Part shown: one piece after another, positions 1-8,653 of the stretch
Layout of the letters: every line of letters starts with the position of its first letter
How positions within the stretch are numbered: position 1 is the stretch's first letter
From: Immundisolibacter cernigliae
GTDB taxonomy: Bacteria; Pseudomonadota; Gammaproteobacteria; Immundisolibacterales; Immundisolibacteraceae
NCBI RefSeq assembly: GCF_001697225.1
Contig: NZ_CP014671.1
Coordinates: 248,001-312,000 of the forward strand
Length of the DNA stretch: 64,000 nucleotides
Direction: 5' to 3'
The notes under the pieces: model-generated
Seen by the model: only the letters and a program-made list of their open reading frames with translations
Databases searched by the model: none
What the model was told of the DNA's origin: nothing
Program-made: the position numbers and the translations under genes

Positions 1-1077
1 CCACAGTTCGTCCTTGCGGTCGTAGATCTCCTGCCAGTGCATGAGCGGGTAGTAGGGATCGGCGTCGACGTAGATCAGCTTGCGGCCGGCCAGGTGCCCC
101 CTGGGCATGGTCGCCTCCAGCGTCCACACCTCGCGCGGCTCGTAGTTCTCGGTGAAGCCCATGCCGTCGCCGGGCTTCAGGGTCAGCTGCGCGTAGCGCG
201 CCTCGGCGGTGCCGGCATCAAGCTTGGCGCCGGCCGACTGGCTATGCAGTGAGGCCAGGATCCAACGCTTGCCGGTGATCTTGTACTCGGGGTACCAGAT
301 GGGGTCGATGTTCAGGCCAAAGGTTTCGTCAGTCAGCAGATCGGTGCCGACCACCGGGTCCGCCCAGGCGCTACCCGACAGGCGCCGCACCCGGCGCACG
401 GCCTTGATATAGGCGTACACGTCCGGCAGTCGGCCGTCGGCGTACTGCACCGTCAGCGTGCCGACGCCGCGCACGTCGTTGGGGTAAGTGAACATCAGCA
501 TCTCGCGCTTGACCACGCCGTCGTCAGCCAAGATGTAGGGCTGACTCAGACGCCCGTTCTGCAGCAGCCGGCCGTACTTGGTGTGCAGTTCCTTGCTGAG
601 CCCCTGCGCCTTGGTGGTGGTCAGGAACACCATCGGGTCGAAGTCGACGGCATCGGCGAACCAGGGTGAACGCATGATGTTGTAGATCAGCTTCAGGCCG
701 CCCTGCGGGTCGGTATCGCTGATGTTCATGAACGGGATGCCGGTGGTGAAGCCGGTCAGGTGCCGCTTGTCGTCGATGCCGGCCGTGGCGCCCTGCAGCT
801 TGGTCGCCTCGATGACACGCGCGTTGTACTTCATCGGCGTCGACGCCTTCAGGTCGATGACCATGCCGGCCTCCTTGACCGCCCTTAGCATGGACGGCGG
901 CATCAGGTCGGCGATGGTGTGCCCTTCGAAGCTGTCGGTCTGTACGGCATCAACGTTTTTGGCGTCGATACGTGTGCCGGGCGGCAGTTCAGCGGCGTCG
1001 GCCAGGGTCGACCCGGCGGCCAACAGGCCGCACAGGGCCAGCCTGGCAGCTGTGCGTGGGGTGAATAAGCTGTCCAT
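1..1077 (-). CDS. DUF1329 family protein, 5' part (cut by window edge)
   Basis: Reading leftward from ATG at 1077 the frame is open to base 1, giving 359 residues with no stop, so the C-terminus lies outside the window. The N-terminus (MDSLFTPRTAARLALCGLLA, then AAGSTLADA) is a signal peptide, so the product is exported. The body contains the DUF1329 signature ETFGLNIDPIWYPEYKITGK. DUF1329 proteins are periplasmic or outer-membrane lipoprotein-sorting-like proteins that often accompany DUF1302 proteins in hydrophobic-substrate catabolic clusters. A DUF1302 gene lies at 12.5-14.4 kb in the same block. A GGAG ribosome site precedes the start. A role in substrate uptake is an inference. Confidence 0.85.
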   Translation of the reverse strand, partial: MDSLFTPRTAARLALCGLLAAGSTLADAAELPPGTRIDAKNVDAVQTDSFEGHTIADLMPPSMLRAVKEAGMVIDLKASTPMKYNARVIEATKLQGATAGIDDKRHLTGFTTGIPFMNISDTDPQGGLKLIYNIMRSPWFADAVDFDPMVFLTTTKAQGLSKELHTKYGRLLQNGRLSQPYILADDGVVKREMLMFTYPNDVRGVGTLTVQYADGRLPDVYAYIKAVRRVRRLSGSAWADPVVGTDLLTDETFGLNIDPIWYPEYKITGKRWILASLHSQSAGAKLDAGTAEARYAQLTLKPGDGMGFTENYEPREVWTLEATMPRGHLAGRKLIYVDADPYYPLMHWQEIYDRKDELW

Positions 1078-1305
1078 AGCGTGTCTCCAGGTGTGAATTC
1101 GGCCCGCTCGGGTGTGGTCGCCAGTGCGACGTCCTCGACCGGTACCACTCCTCCTCCTGAAGAGCACTCGGGCAACTACCATCCGCTGGCGGGCGGACGG
1201 CGCAAAACAGCGGCCAGGGTCTGGCGGCCAACGCGCGCGGGGTCTTCCAGGTCCCGTTTGCGGTGGCTACAGATGGGCTGGCCAGTACGGACATTGGCGG
1301 GTCCG

Positions 1306-1848
1306 TCAGATGAAGAAGCTGAGGTTCGGCTGGCGCACGCTGACCTGGTCGAGCTGTGCCAGGCGCGAGGCCAGGCGCAGGCCGCACGGCGTTTCGACCA
1401 GCAGATCCACACGCCGCGCCGATACCAGGGCCGGCTCCGGCTCGGTCGAGCGCACGCGCAGCACCAGCACGTTGCTCAGTGCCTCGATGCCGTCGTCCGT
1501 CCGTGCCGCCCGGATGTTGGTCACGAAGTGGCGGGCGATGGTGCGCGGGTTCTCGGCGATGGTGAAGCTCGGTGTGCTCAGCTGGCGCACGCGGATGCCC
1601 AGGCTATGGGTGTCCTCGTCGAAATACGGCGTGCCACGCCCGTAGTGGCGCGGCCGGGCCGCGTCCATGAACGCCGGCGCCATCACCCGGTAGCGGATCT
1701 GCGGCGCCAGCAGGGCGTACCAGGCCGTCAGATCGCCCACGCCCAGGCAGTCGGATTCGAGACTCAGGAACTCGTACACGGCACGAAAGGCGTCATCGCC
1801 GAGCGGTGCGCCCGCCGGCATGGTGCGTCGTAGCGTCGGTGCGTTCAT
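1306..1848 (-). CDS. Ring-hydroxylating dioxygenase beta subunit (pair 1)
   Basis: This 180-residue protein has the SnoaL-like/NTF2 fold pattern of small dioxygenase subunits: an N-terminal helix around VYEFLSLESDCLGVGDLTAWYALLAP, a central TARHFVTNI-type strand (here TIARHFVTNIRA), and the C-terminal end QVSVRQPNLSFFI. Beta subunits are structural and give the alpha3beta3 hexamer. The ATG at 1848 overlaps the stop of the alpha subunit as ATGA, so the two are translationally coupled. A 228-bp gap separates it from the DUF1329 gene. The substrate cannot be deduced. Confidence 0.88.
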   Translation of the reverse strand: MNAPTLRRTMPAGAPLGDDAFRAVYEFLSLESDCLGVGDLTAWYALLAPQIRYRVMAPAFMDAARPRHYGRGTPYFDEDTHSLGIRVRQLSTPSFTIAENPRTIARHFVTNIRAARTDDGIEALSNVLVLRVRSTEPEPALVSARRVDLLVETPCGLRLASRLAQLDQVSVRQPNLSFFI

Positions 1849-3170
1849 GCCGCTGCCTCCCCGCGCATGAGCTTCTGCCAGTGGATCAGCAGCGCGAATT
1901 CGGACATTTCGGAATAGGTTGATGGGTAGGCGGTGCCCGGCCCGTGGAAATCGGCGATCGGCTTGTCCCGGTAGTAGCGCGTGCCGCGAAAGTCGACCGG
2001 GTAGCGGGCGCCGATGGTGCCCCGGCAGCCGTGGTTGATGGCAGCCCAGGCCTCGGCGTCGTCCTGGTCGAAGGTGCCGCCGACGCTGAAGGTACGGATA
2101 CCGATCTCGTAGCTGGCCTGCTTGAATTCCTCGGCCGCTTCCTTCTCGATCAGCAGCCAGTTCCATACCTCAGTCTGCTGGGCGCCGAGCGGCTGCCAGG
2201 TGCGCAGGTTGCAAAACGGGATTGGCGGCGACTTGCCGTCGAAGCGGACCGAGCTTTCCACCCACGAGGTGTTCGGGAAGTTGGTCATGACCTTGGTCAG
2301 GCCGCGGGCCATGAAGCGTTGCTGGGCGGCACTCAGGGTCTGCTGGTAATACGGCACCAGCTCGGGCGCGAACCCCGCGTAGTCCGGTGCCTCGGGCGGC
2401 AGCTCCAGGAAGATGCAGCTGTGGCCCTTGCCGATGACCACCGCCGGGCTGTTCATCAACTGCTGGACCACCACGTCCTGCGGCACGCTCAGCGTCAGGT
2501 ACGTGATCGGGCCGTGGACGCTGGCGGCGTGCGGGCCGTCGGCGCCGAAGTTCAGCGCACCCAGCTTCCAGTTGGCCTTGAATACCCAGCGCTGCGGCGG
2601 GCCGAGCACTTCCATGCCGGCCGGGCTGCGGTTTGCAAACAGATCGATATAAAAACGCGAGTCGCCCAGGTAGTCGTCCAGCGACGGGGCGTCCGGATCC
2701 CAGGTGCCGAAGACCAGGCCGGCGTAGCTCGCCACCTTGGCCATCGGGATCAGGTTGTCGCCGACCTCGCCGATCAGGGTGGCGATTTCCGGCGGGTAGG
2801 CGGCTTGCTTGAGCTTGCCGTCCAGGCCGTACACCCAGCCGTGGTACGGGCAGCGAAAGGTCTTGGCGTTGCCGGCGTCGGCGCGGCACACCTGCGTGCC
2901 GCGGTGCGAGCAACTGTTGTGAAAGGCGCGCACCTGGCCATCATCGCCGCGCACCACCAGCACCGGGTCGTTGCTCAACTGGCGGGTGACGTAGTCGCCC
3001 GGCTGCGGGATTTCCGTCTCGTGGGCCAGAAACAGCCAGCTTTTGGCGAACACGCGTTCCTGTTCCAACTGCCAGATGGCCTCGTCGGTGAAGATGGCGC
3101 GAGCCGCCGTGCCGGCCTCGACGTCCACCCAGTCGCTGTCCGTCGGCAATGTGCGGTGAGGTTGATTCAC
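1845..3170 (-). CDS. Rieske ring-hydroxylating dioxygenase alpha subunit (pair 1, naphthalene/PAH type)
   Basis: This is a 441-residue catalytic subunit. The Rieske [2Fe-2S] ligands are C87, H89, C107 and H110 in CSHRG and CPYHGW. The mononuclear-iron triad is D211-x2-H214-x4-H219. The motif CRADAGNAKTFRCPYHGWVY resembles the NahAc/NidA side of the family, so a bicyclic or polycyclic aromatic is a likely substrate (inference). I chose the GTG at 3170 because GAGGGA precedes it and homologues start near MNQ; the frame continues open upstream without conserved sequence. Electrons must come from a ferredoxin and reductase that are not encoded in this window. Confidence 0.88.
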   Translation of the reverse strand: MNQPHRTLPTDSDWVDVEAGTAARAIFTDEAIWQLEQERVFAKSWLFLAHETEIPQPGDYVTRQLSNDPVLVVRGDDGQVRAFHNSCSHRGTQVCRADAGNAKTFRCPYHGWVYGLDGKLKQAAYPPEIATLIGEVGDNLIPMAKVASYAGLVFGTWDPDAPSLDDYLGDSRFYIDLFANRSPAGMEVLGPPQRWVFKANWKLGALNFGADGPHAASVHGPITYLTLSVPQDVVVQQLMNSPAVVIGKGHSCIFLELPPEAPDYAGFAPELVPYYQQTLSAAQQRFMARGLTKVMTNFPNTSWVESSVRFDGKSPPIPFCNLRTWQPLGAQQTEVWNWLLIEKEAAEEFKQASYEIGIRTFSVGGTFDQDDAEAWAAINHGCRGTIGARYPVDFRGTRYYRDKPIADFHGPGTAYPSTYSEMSEFALLIHWQKLMRGEAAA

Positions 3171-3181
3171 GTCCGTGTCCC

Positions 3182-3661
3182 TCAGATGAGAAAGGTCAGG
3201 TTGTCGAAGGCCTCGTCGCGTTCCTGCAACGTGACCACTTTCTGGCGGATGCGGAAGCTGTCGCCGGCCGGTTGCAGGCGGTAGTGCGCCACGCCGGACA
3301 GCAACGCCTGCCGGTGCCGGCGCAGCAGCGTCATGATGAACCGGCACTCGACCGCCAGCTCCGGCCCGTCGGACGGCTCGATCAGCACGTTGCCGACCAG
3401 GCGCGTGGTCTGGGTGGGCGGCTGCTGGGCCCAGAAGGCCCGACTGTCCATGCGCGTCAGGCGCTCGCGCAGACGGGCGGTGGTGTCGTAGATCAGCGCC
3501 ACCGCCTGCTCGGCCGGTCCGTCCTGCCCGGACGGCACCCAGTACAGGCCGTCCTCCGTGAACAGATCGACCCATTGCGCGAAGTTTCTGCGGTCCAACA
3601 GCCGGGCTTCCCGGTACAGGAAGCGCTCGACCGCCGCCTGCTGGCTGACGAAGTCGCTCAT
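3182..3661 (-). CDS. Ring-hydroxylating dioxygenase beta subunit (pair 2)
   Basis: This is a 159-residue small subunit of the SnoaL-like dioxygenase beta family. It carries the usual pattern RRNFAQWVDLFTEDGLYWVP near residue 25 and ends TLQERDEAFDNLTFLI. The start ATG at 3661 shares one base with the TGA of the upstream alpha subunit (TGATG), so it is coupled to that gene. Eleven bases separate its stop from the GTG of alpha 1, which indicates one transcript for both pairs. It should assemble with the alpha subunit at 3661-4938. Confidence 0.88.
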   Translation of the reverse strand: MSDFVSQQAAVERFLYREARLLDRRNFAQWVDLFTEDGLYWVPSGQDGPAEQAVALIYDTTARLRERLTRMDSRAFWAQQPPTQTTRLVGNVLIEPSDGPELAVECRFIMTLLRRHRQALLSGVAHYRLQPAGDSFRIRQKVVTLQERDEAFDNLTFLI

Positions 3662-4938
3662 CACGCACCCTCCATCAGCTGCAGCCAGCGCCGCCAGATG
3701 CCGCGGTGGGCGGTTTCGTCGGACACGTGGGACTGGCGCCCGTCGGCGCCGAGCGGTTCTTCCTGGTCCAGGCCGCGGTCGTAGCAGAGCCACTCCATGG
3801 CCGGCGTGCGCAGCATGCCGTCCCACTGGCGCTGGAACATCTCGATGTCGTCCGGCGCGCCGAAGCTGGCGGGGCCGTAAAAGTCCTCGTGGGCGCGGAT
3901 GCGCGCGGCGTTGATTTCCGGAGCAACGTCTTCGAGCGTGACCGGATAGGCGAACACCTCGGTGCGGTCGTAGCTGACCGGGTGAATGACGCGGATCTGG
4001 TTGTTGATCAGCACCAGGTTCGGATAGACCAGCAGGTTGAAGCCGTCGCCGCCGTTGCAGCTGATGACCGACTCGGCATAGTCCGGCCGGTCCGCAAAGC
4101 GGGCGCGCACGGCGTCATGCCAGGCCTGCTCGGACTTCGGCTTGTCGGCACCCAGGATGGCCTTGCGGTCGAAGGCACGAAAGTCGATCAGCGCGTGGCC
4201 GTTGCCCAGCGCCACACTCTTGGCCGGCGACTGCGGGCCGACGATGAAGCCCATGCCACGACCGATGCGCGGCTTGAGCACGTCCTCGAAGAAGCTGTGG
4301 TGGACCAGCGCCGGGTGGTAACCGTCCATGGAGTTTTCCACCTGCTGTTTCCAGTTGCCACGGAACTGGTAGCGGGTGACGCCGGTCTCGACGCGGATCT
4401 GACCCGATGGCGACAGGTCGGCGAACAGGTCGAAGAACTCGGCCGCCGCACCCAGGTGCTCGAGCAGCGACGGCGCCTGCGGGTTCAGGCTGGCGAACAC
4501 GAAGCCGCGGTAGCTGTCCAGCAGGGCAACGGGCACCAGGCCGAGCTCGGCCTGGTCGAACACACTGGCTTGGTGGTCGCGCATCGGCACGCTGACCAGA
4601 CGCCCGGCCAGGTCGAAGGTCCAGCCGTGGTAGGGGCACACCAGGTGCCGGCACTGGCCGCGGGTGTGGTCGTCGGCCAGCAGCACGCCGCGGTGGCGAC
4701 AGGCGTTGATGAAGGCATGCAGTGCGCCCTGCGTGTCGCGTGTCAGCAACACCGGCTGCGTGCCCAGCGTGGTGGCCTTGTAGCTGCCCGGCTGCGCGAT
4801 CTCGCTCTCGTGCCCCAGGTACACCCAGGTGCGGGAGAAAATCTGCGTCATCTCGCGCTCGAACACGGCCGGGTCCACGAACGCGTGGCGGTGCACCCGG
4901 TGCGGTTCGATCCAGCGGCTCTCGGTGTCGACGGTCAC
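3661..4938 (-). CDS. Rieske ring-hydroxylating dioxygenase alpha subunit (pair 2)
   Basis: The protein has 425 residues. Rieske ligands are C80, H82, C101 and H104 (CRHRG, CPYHGW), and the iron triad is D205-x2-H208-x4-H213 (MDGYHPALVHH). The GTG start at 4938 is preceded by a strong GGAGG. The general pattern (SYRGFVFASLNPQAPSLLEH) fits the benzoate/anthranilate/salicylate side of the family rather than the naphthalene side, but the exact substrate is not readable. It is followed directly by its beta subunit and preceded by a 60-bp gap with a perfect hairpin after the CarC-like hydrolase. Confidence 0.87.
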   Translation of the reverse strand: MTVDTESRWIEPHRVHRHAFVDPAVFEREMTQIFSRTWVYLGHESEIAQPGSYKATTLGTQPVLLTRDTQGALHAFINACRHRGVLLADDHTRGQCRHLVCPYHGWTFDLAGRLVSVPMRDHQASVFDQAELGLVPVALLDSYRGFVFASLNPQAPSLLEHLGAAAEFFDLFADLSPSGQIRVETGVTRYQFRGNWKQQVENSMDGYHPALVHHSFFEDVLKPRIGRGMGFIVGPQSPAKSVALGNGHALIDFRAFDRKAILGADKPKSEQAWHDAVRARFADRPDYAESVISCNGGDGFNLLVYPNLVLINNQIRVIHPVSYDRTEVFAYPVTLEDVAPEINAARIRAHEDFYGPASFGAPDDIEMFQRQWDGMLRTPAMEWLCYDRGLDQEEPLGADGRQSHVSDETAHRGIWRRWLQLMEGA

Positions 4939-4967
4939 GCTACCTCCAACGGTCGGCTCAGGGGGAA

Positions 4968-4991
4968 GCCCGCATCACGGATGATGCGGGC
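4968..4991 (-). terminator. Perfect 10-bp hairpin after the CarC-like gene
   Basis: GCCCGCATCA and its exact inverse flank a 4-base loop, 8 bases beyond the hydrolase stop and 30 bases before the next GTG start. There is no U-tract in the minus-strand direction, so it could be a weak terminator, a 3'-end protecting stem or an mRNA processing point. It may lower expression of the downstream dioxygenase pairs. Confidence 0.4.
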
Positions 4992-4998
4992 CACAAAG

Positions 4999-5823
4999 TC
5001 AGTGCGACTTGACGAAGCTGGTGACCGCCGCGGCGAAATCTGCCGGGTACTCGATCATTGCCCAGTGGCCGCAGTGCGGCACGATGTAGCCCCAGGAGTT
5101 GTCGATCAGCTCCAGGAAGCGGTAGGCATGGCTGAGCGGCACCACCAGGTCGTCCTTGCCGTTGACCACCAGGGTCGGCTGAGTGACGCGGGCGATGAAC
5201 TCTTCCGGATAGAACAGGCCGCCCTGCTTGCGCACCCACTGCATGGTGGCGTCGTAGGAGGTCTTGTTCGTGGGGTCGACCGAGTTGTTCCAGCGGTACT
5301 GGACCATCTCGTCGGTGATGACGAACTTATCGTTGGCCAGGGTCTTGATCAGCCGGATCATGCCCTCGGGCGTGTAGTCGTAGCCGAGCACCGGCTGCAG
5401 GGCCGGGGTGATCTCGCCATTCAGGCCGGCGGTGCCCATGAGCACCAGCTTGTCGACCAGCTGCGGGTACTCGACCGCCACGCCCATGGCGGTGGCGCCG
5501 CCCATGGAGTTGCCGACCAGGCTCGCCTTGTCGTAGCCGAGCGCCTTGATGAAGCCGGCGATGTGGTCGTAGCGGTTCTTCTGCGAATACTCGAAGGTGG
5601 CGGGGTCGGGGCTGTCGGAGTTGCCGAAGCCGACCATGTCCACGGCGATGGTGCGAAAGTGCTCGCCAAACAGCGGCAGGCAGCCGAACCAGTTGCCGTA
5701 GCCGTTGGCGCCGGCGCCCCCGCCGTGGATCAGGATCAGCGGCTCGCCGCTGCCCTGTTCGATGTAACAGGTCTTGATGCCGTTGACATCGATGTATTTC
5801 TTTTCGTACTGCGCTGCGTTCAT
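4999..5823 (-). CDS. Meta-cleavage-product hydrolase, CarC/BphD-like alpha/beta hydrolase
   Basis: The protein has 274 residues with an alpha/beta-hydrolase core: oxyanion region LILIHGGGAGANGYGNW, nucleophile elbow GNSMGG (S106), acid D225 in GKDDLVVP, and base H253 in HCGHWAM. This GGGAGANG/GNSMGG pattern is typical of hydrolases that cleave C-C bonds in meta-cleavage products (BphD, CarC, TodF). It immediately follows a LigA/LigB-type ring-cleavage pair, as carC follows carBaBb in carbazole clusters. The expected products would be anthranilate or salicylate plus 2-hydroxypenta-2,4-dienoate (inference). The start at ATG 5823 gives the family length; the frame is open further upstream. Confidence 0.87.
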   Translation of the reverse strand: MNAAQYEKKYIDVNGIKTCYIEQGSGEPLILIHGGGAGANGYGNWFGCLPLFGEHFRTIAVDMVGFGNSDSPDPATFEYSQKNRYDHIAGFIKALGYDKASLVGNSMGGATAMGVAVEYPQLVDKLVLMGTAGLNGEITPALQPVLGYDYTPEGMIRLIKTLANDKFVITDEMVQYRWNNSVDPTNKTSYDATMQWVRKQGGLFYPEEFIARVTQPTLVVNGKDDLVVPLSHAYRFLELIDNSWGYIVPHCGHWAMIEYPADFAAAVTSFVKSH

Positions 5824-5857
5824 CACCTGCTCCTGGTGTGTGATGGTTGGGGAAATC

Positions 5858-6673
5858 TCAGGCCGCGGCCAGATCCATTGCCATGGCGCCCATGCCGGTG
5901 TACCAGCTGGCGATCGGCTCGTAATAAAGGGTGTGGCCGGTGGCACCGGCCACGGTGCCGGCCATGGCCAGCCAGCACATGATTTCGAGGCCGCCATTGC
6001 CGGCGTTCTCGAGGATGTAGTCGGTGCTCCAGGTGGCGATTTGCGCCGCCTGGCCCGCGCCGAGCAGGCTCAGCACCTGCCGGTCGAAGTCGGCATTGAC
6101 GCGGCCCATGCCCGGGGTGGCGATCCAGTGCGACAGGCCGCCGGCGCCGATGACGGCCACGCGCTGCGTGCAGGCGGCGCTGCGGATGTAGGCGCCGATT
6201 GCCTGGCCGAGTGCGTAGCAGCGCGCCGGCGATGGCGGCGGCGTGCGGTTGATGTTGACCAGCAGCGGCGCCACCGGCACTCGCCCGCCGGGGTTGATGA
6301 TGCGCATCGGCAGCGCGATGCCGTGATCCGGGTCCAGCGATTCGGCCCGGGCCAGGTCGAAGCCGACCTCGTCCAGGTGTCGCAGCAGGGCGTCGGCGAA
6401 GACGCCGGCGCCGGCCATCGGCTGGCGCGGGATATCCATGTCGCCCAGCGGCGTGTAGCTGTCGGCGCAACCCAGTGCGAAGCTCGGCTGCAGCCGGTAG
6501 CCGAGGTTCACCATGTGGTCGGAGGTGATGTACAGCAGCAGGTCCGGCTGCGTGCGCGCGACTTCGGCGGCGATCCGCCTGAAGCCGTCGATCACCAGGC
6601 CGGCCTGGGCCGGGATGTTGGCGGGGTCCATCACCACGTGCGAGGTGGCGGCGGCGGCGACGATGCTGCCCAT
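5858..6673 (-). CDS. Class III extradiol dioxygenase catalytic subunit (LigB/CarBb-like)
   Basis: This 271-residue LigB-superfamily enzyme has the iron ligands H12 (ATSHVV), H53 (ITSDH) and E230 (GGLEIMCW), with the conserved histidines of DHGIALP (H117) and GGLSHW (H182). LigB enzymes open catecholic rings at a meta position. Its length and its position directly after a separate LigA-like small subunit match CarBb (2'-aminobiphenyl-2,3-diol 1,2-dioxygenase) rather than fused family members. Only one base separates it from the LigA-like stop. The CarC-like hydrolase follows. Confidence 0.87.
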   Translation of the reverse strand: MGSIVAAAATSHVVMDPANIPAQAGLVIDGFRRIAAEVARTQPDLLLYITSDHMVNLGYRLQPSFALGCADSYTPLGDMDIPRQPMAGAGVFADALLRHLDEVGFDLARAESLDPDHGIALPMRIINPGGRVPVAPLLVNINRTPPPSPARCYALGQAIGAYIRSAACTQRVAVIGAGGLSHWIATPGMGRVNADFDRQVLSLLGAGQAAQIATWSTDYILENAGNGGLEIMCWLAMAGTVAGATGHTLYYEPIASWYTGMGAMAMDLAAA

Positions 6674-6674
6674 G

Positions 6675-6956
6675 TCAGGGGTCCTCCGACAGTTCGGGGT
6701 AGTGGCGCACGGTCATGTGCGCCGCCATGTGGGGTTTCAGGACCATTTGGTAGTGCATCTGCAGGATCGGATGCATGCCCAGCGCGCCGAGCGCCTCGAT
6801 GTCGCCGCTGGCCAGCGCCGGCGCGCTGGCCGGATCGATGCCGGTTTCCGCCAGCACCGCGTCGCGGTCGGTCAGGTAGCGCTCGCGCAGCGACGGCTCG
6901 TGCACCAGCCGTTCGACCAGCAGGTTCAGGCGTCGGGTCTGGTCGGACGTGCTCAT
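6675..6956 (-). CDS. LigA-type extradiol dioxygenase small subunit (CarBa-like)
   Basis: This is a 93-residue helical protein of the LigA superfamily (LVERLVHEPSLRERYLTDRDAVLAETGI, then ALGALGMHPILQMHYQM). In LigAB and CarBaBb enzymes the small subunit caps the active site of the catalytic subunit. The start ATG at 6956 overlaps the stop of the upstream CarAa-like gene by ATGA, and the catalytic subunit begins one base after its stop. The order oxygenase, small subunit, large subunit, hydrolase is the carAa-carBa-carBb-carC order known from carbazole degraders. Confidence 0.83.
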   Translation of the reverse strand: MSTSDQTRRLNLLVERLVHEPSLRERYLTDRDAVLAETGIDPASAPALASGDIEALGALGMHPILQMHYQMVLKPHMAAHMTVRHYPELSEDP

Positions 6957-8131
6957 GCGCCGCCCTGCACGTGGGCCAGGGTCTGGATGCCGCGCTGGCA
7001 GCGGCTGGCCAGGCGCCGCCACTCGAGCAGGTTGCGGTCCTGCTCGAACAGCTGCTCCTCGAGCCAGCCCCAGTCGTCGGCGTAGAAGCCCTGCATGGCC
7101 TCGCGCGCCCACAGGTCGTCGTCGTTGATGCCGCGCAGCGCCAGCGGCTCGTGCAGGGACTCGCACTCGGCGCGGAACGCGGCCTCCTGGGCCGCATCGG
7201 TGACGCCGGACTTCTCGATCACCTGGTAGTACATGTGGTGATCGGCGTCGTGCGGCGTGTAGAACTCGTACTGCACCATGTCGGCTTCCGGGTGGTTCTC
7301 GACGCTGAGAATTCCCGGCATCCACAGCGAGATGGTGTGGATGGTGTTGTGCTTGCCGGTCGGGGCGCGGGTGCGCAGCACGGTCTGGCCGTCCAGCGTG
7401 GCCTCGAACAGCGGCCGGTAGTGCTGGGCCATGACGTCCACCACGCCGCGCGAGGCGGCCGGGTCCTCGCGCAGGTCCAGCTGCAGCGTGCCGGCGCTGG
7501 CGAAGCCCAGCGGCAGGGCCGAGTCGCGGCCGGTGATGAACGGCGAATCCTTGTGGATGAAGATGTGCGTGGTGTCGAAGCCGTTTTCGGCACCCAGGCG
7601 CCAGTTGGCCTTGACCAGGCGGCGGATGCCGTAGGCGGCGCGGTCCGGGTCCAGAAAGCCGGGCGGCAGGTCGGTGGCCAGCGGCGGCGGCGCGCTGTCG
7701 CCCACCAGATCACCCATGAACACAAACACCATGCCCTTGGCTTCCTGCACCGGGTAGGTTTTAAGCGAGCGGGTGCCGATCATCTTGCTCGACGGGTCGG
7801 TCAGGATGTCGCACAGCTTTCCGTCGGCCCACTGGTAGGTCCAGCCGTGGTACCAGCAGGTGATGGTGTCCTTGCCGTAGCACTCGACCTTGCGCGACAG
7901 CGGCACGCCGCGGTGCAGGCACTGGTCCTTGATGCAGTACACGGTGCCGCCGCTGCGGCGCACCAGCAGGTCCTCGCCGAGCAGCTTGCCGGGCTTGACC
8001 TCGCCCTCGGCCAGGTCGGCCGAGTACATCACCGGATACCAGTGGTTGCGAAAGCCGAGCTTGGCTTCGTAGTAGGGGCGCCAGTCGCGGATCTGCTGGC
8101 CGATTTCGGGGTTGACGAGCGGTTTGTTCAC
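6953..8131 (-). CDS. CarAa-type (angular) Rieske terminal oxygenase, copy 1
   Basis: The protein has 392 residues and closely resembles carbazole 1,9a-dioxygenase CarAa along its whole length as I recall it: EAKLGFRNHWYPVMYS near the N-terminus, CLHRG (C71, H73), CWYHGW (C92, H95), CDILTDPSSKMIG, and the catalytic stretch NGFDTTHIFIHKDS (D186, H189, H193). CarAa proteins are homotrimers needing no beta subunit, and none is adjacent. They also need a ferredoxin and reductase (CarAc, CarAd), which are not in the window. The start is GTG at 8131 with GGAG upstream. The substrate (carbazole, dibenzofuran or another azaarene) is inferred from the neighbours. Confidence 0.87.
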   Translation of the reverse strand: MNKPLVNPEIGQQIRDWRPYYEAKLGFRNHWYPVMYSADLAEGEVKPGKLLGEDLLVRRSGGTVYCIKDQCLHRGVPLSRKVECYGKDTITCWYHGWTYQWADGKLCDILTDPSSKMIGTRSLKTYPVQEAKGMVFVFMGDLVGDSAPPPLATDLPPGFLDPDRAAYGIRRLVKANWRLGAENGFDTTHIFIHKDSPFITGRDSALPLGFASAGTLQLDLREDPAASRGVVDVMAQHYRPLFEATLDGQTVLRTRAPTGKHNTIHTISLWMPGILSVENHPEADMVQYEFYTPHDADHHMYYQVIEKSGVTDAAQEAAFRAECESLHEPLALRGINDDDLWAREAMQGFYADDWGWLEEQLFEQDRNLLEWRRLASRCQRGIQTLAHVQGGA

Positions 8132-8149
8132 GCGCGGGGCTCCGGTGTG

Positions 8150-8653
8150 TCAGACGTGGTACAGGTCGAGCGTGGTGTCGAGCAGGTCGTTGGTGACGAC
8201 GATGGTCTTGCCGGCGATGCGCCAGCGACCGGCGTCCAGGCGCAGCGCGTGCCGGTAGCTGCCGGCGTAGGACCAGGTGCGCCGGGCCCGGTACACCTGC
8301 GTGTGCCAGCGCGAGCCGACCTCGGCTGTGGTGTCGTCGCAGGCCAGCACGCGCAGGCTGCCGATCAGGTGCGAGGTGCGCGGCAGCGGCTGGGAGGCCG
8401 GCGAGTCGCCGCGGCTCCAGCGCCAGGCGCGGTCCGACAGCGCCGGACGGCCCTCGATGTAGAACAGCGAGACCGCGTTGTGCGGGTCGTCGGTCAGCCG
8501 GTGTTCGGCGTCCCAGGCCGGCGCCCACAGCACGGCGTCCTCGGTGTAGTGGTCGAGCCAGTCGTCCCAGCGCTGCTCGTCCAGGCAGGCGGCCTCGTCG
8601 AGCACGACCTCGGTCAGTGCCTGCCAGGTGGCGAAATCGGGCACAGCGCTCAT
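8150..8653 (-). CDS. Ring-hydroxylating dioxygenase beta subunit (pair 4)
   Basis: This is a 167-residue SnoaL-like small subunit. Diagnostic pieces are QRWDDWLDHYTEDAVLWAP near residue 28, the tryptophan-rich middle (AWRWSRG), and the C-terminal strands WRIAGKTIVVTNDLLDTTLD. The start ATG at 8653 overlaps the alpha stop as ATGA. Eighteen bases after its stop the CarAa-like gene begins, so the pair and the car-like genes are probably co-transcribed. The pattern is near the benzoate/anthranilate-type beta subunits. Confidence 0.86.
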   Translation of the reverse strand: MSAVPDFATWQALTEVVLDEAACLDEQRWDDWLDHYTEDAVLWAPAWDAEHRLTDDPHNAVSLFYIEGRPALSDRAWRWSRGDSPASQPLPRTSHLIGSLRVLACDDTTAEVGSRWHTQVYRARRTWSYAGSYRHALRLDAGRWRIAGKTIVVTNDLLDTTLDLYHV

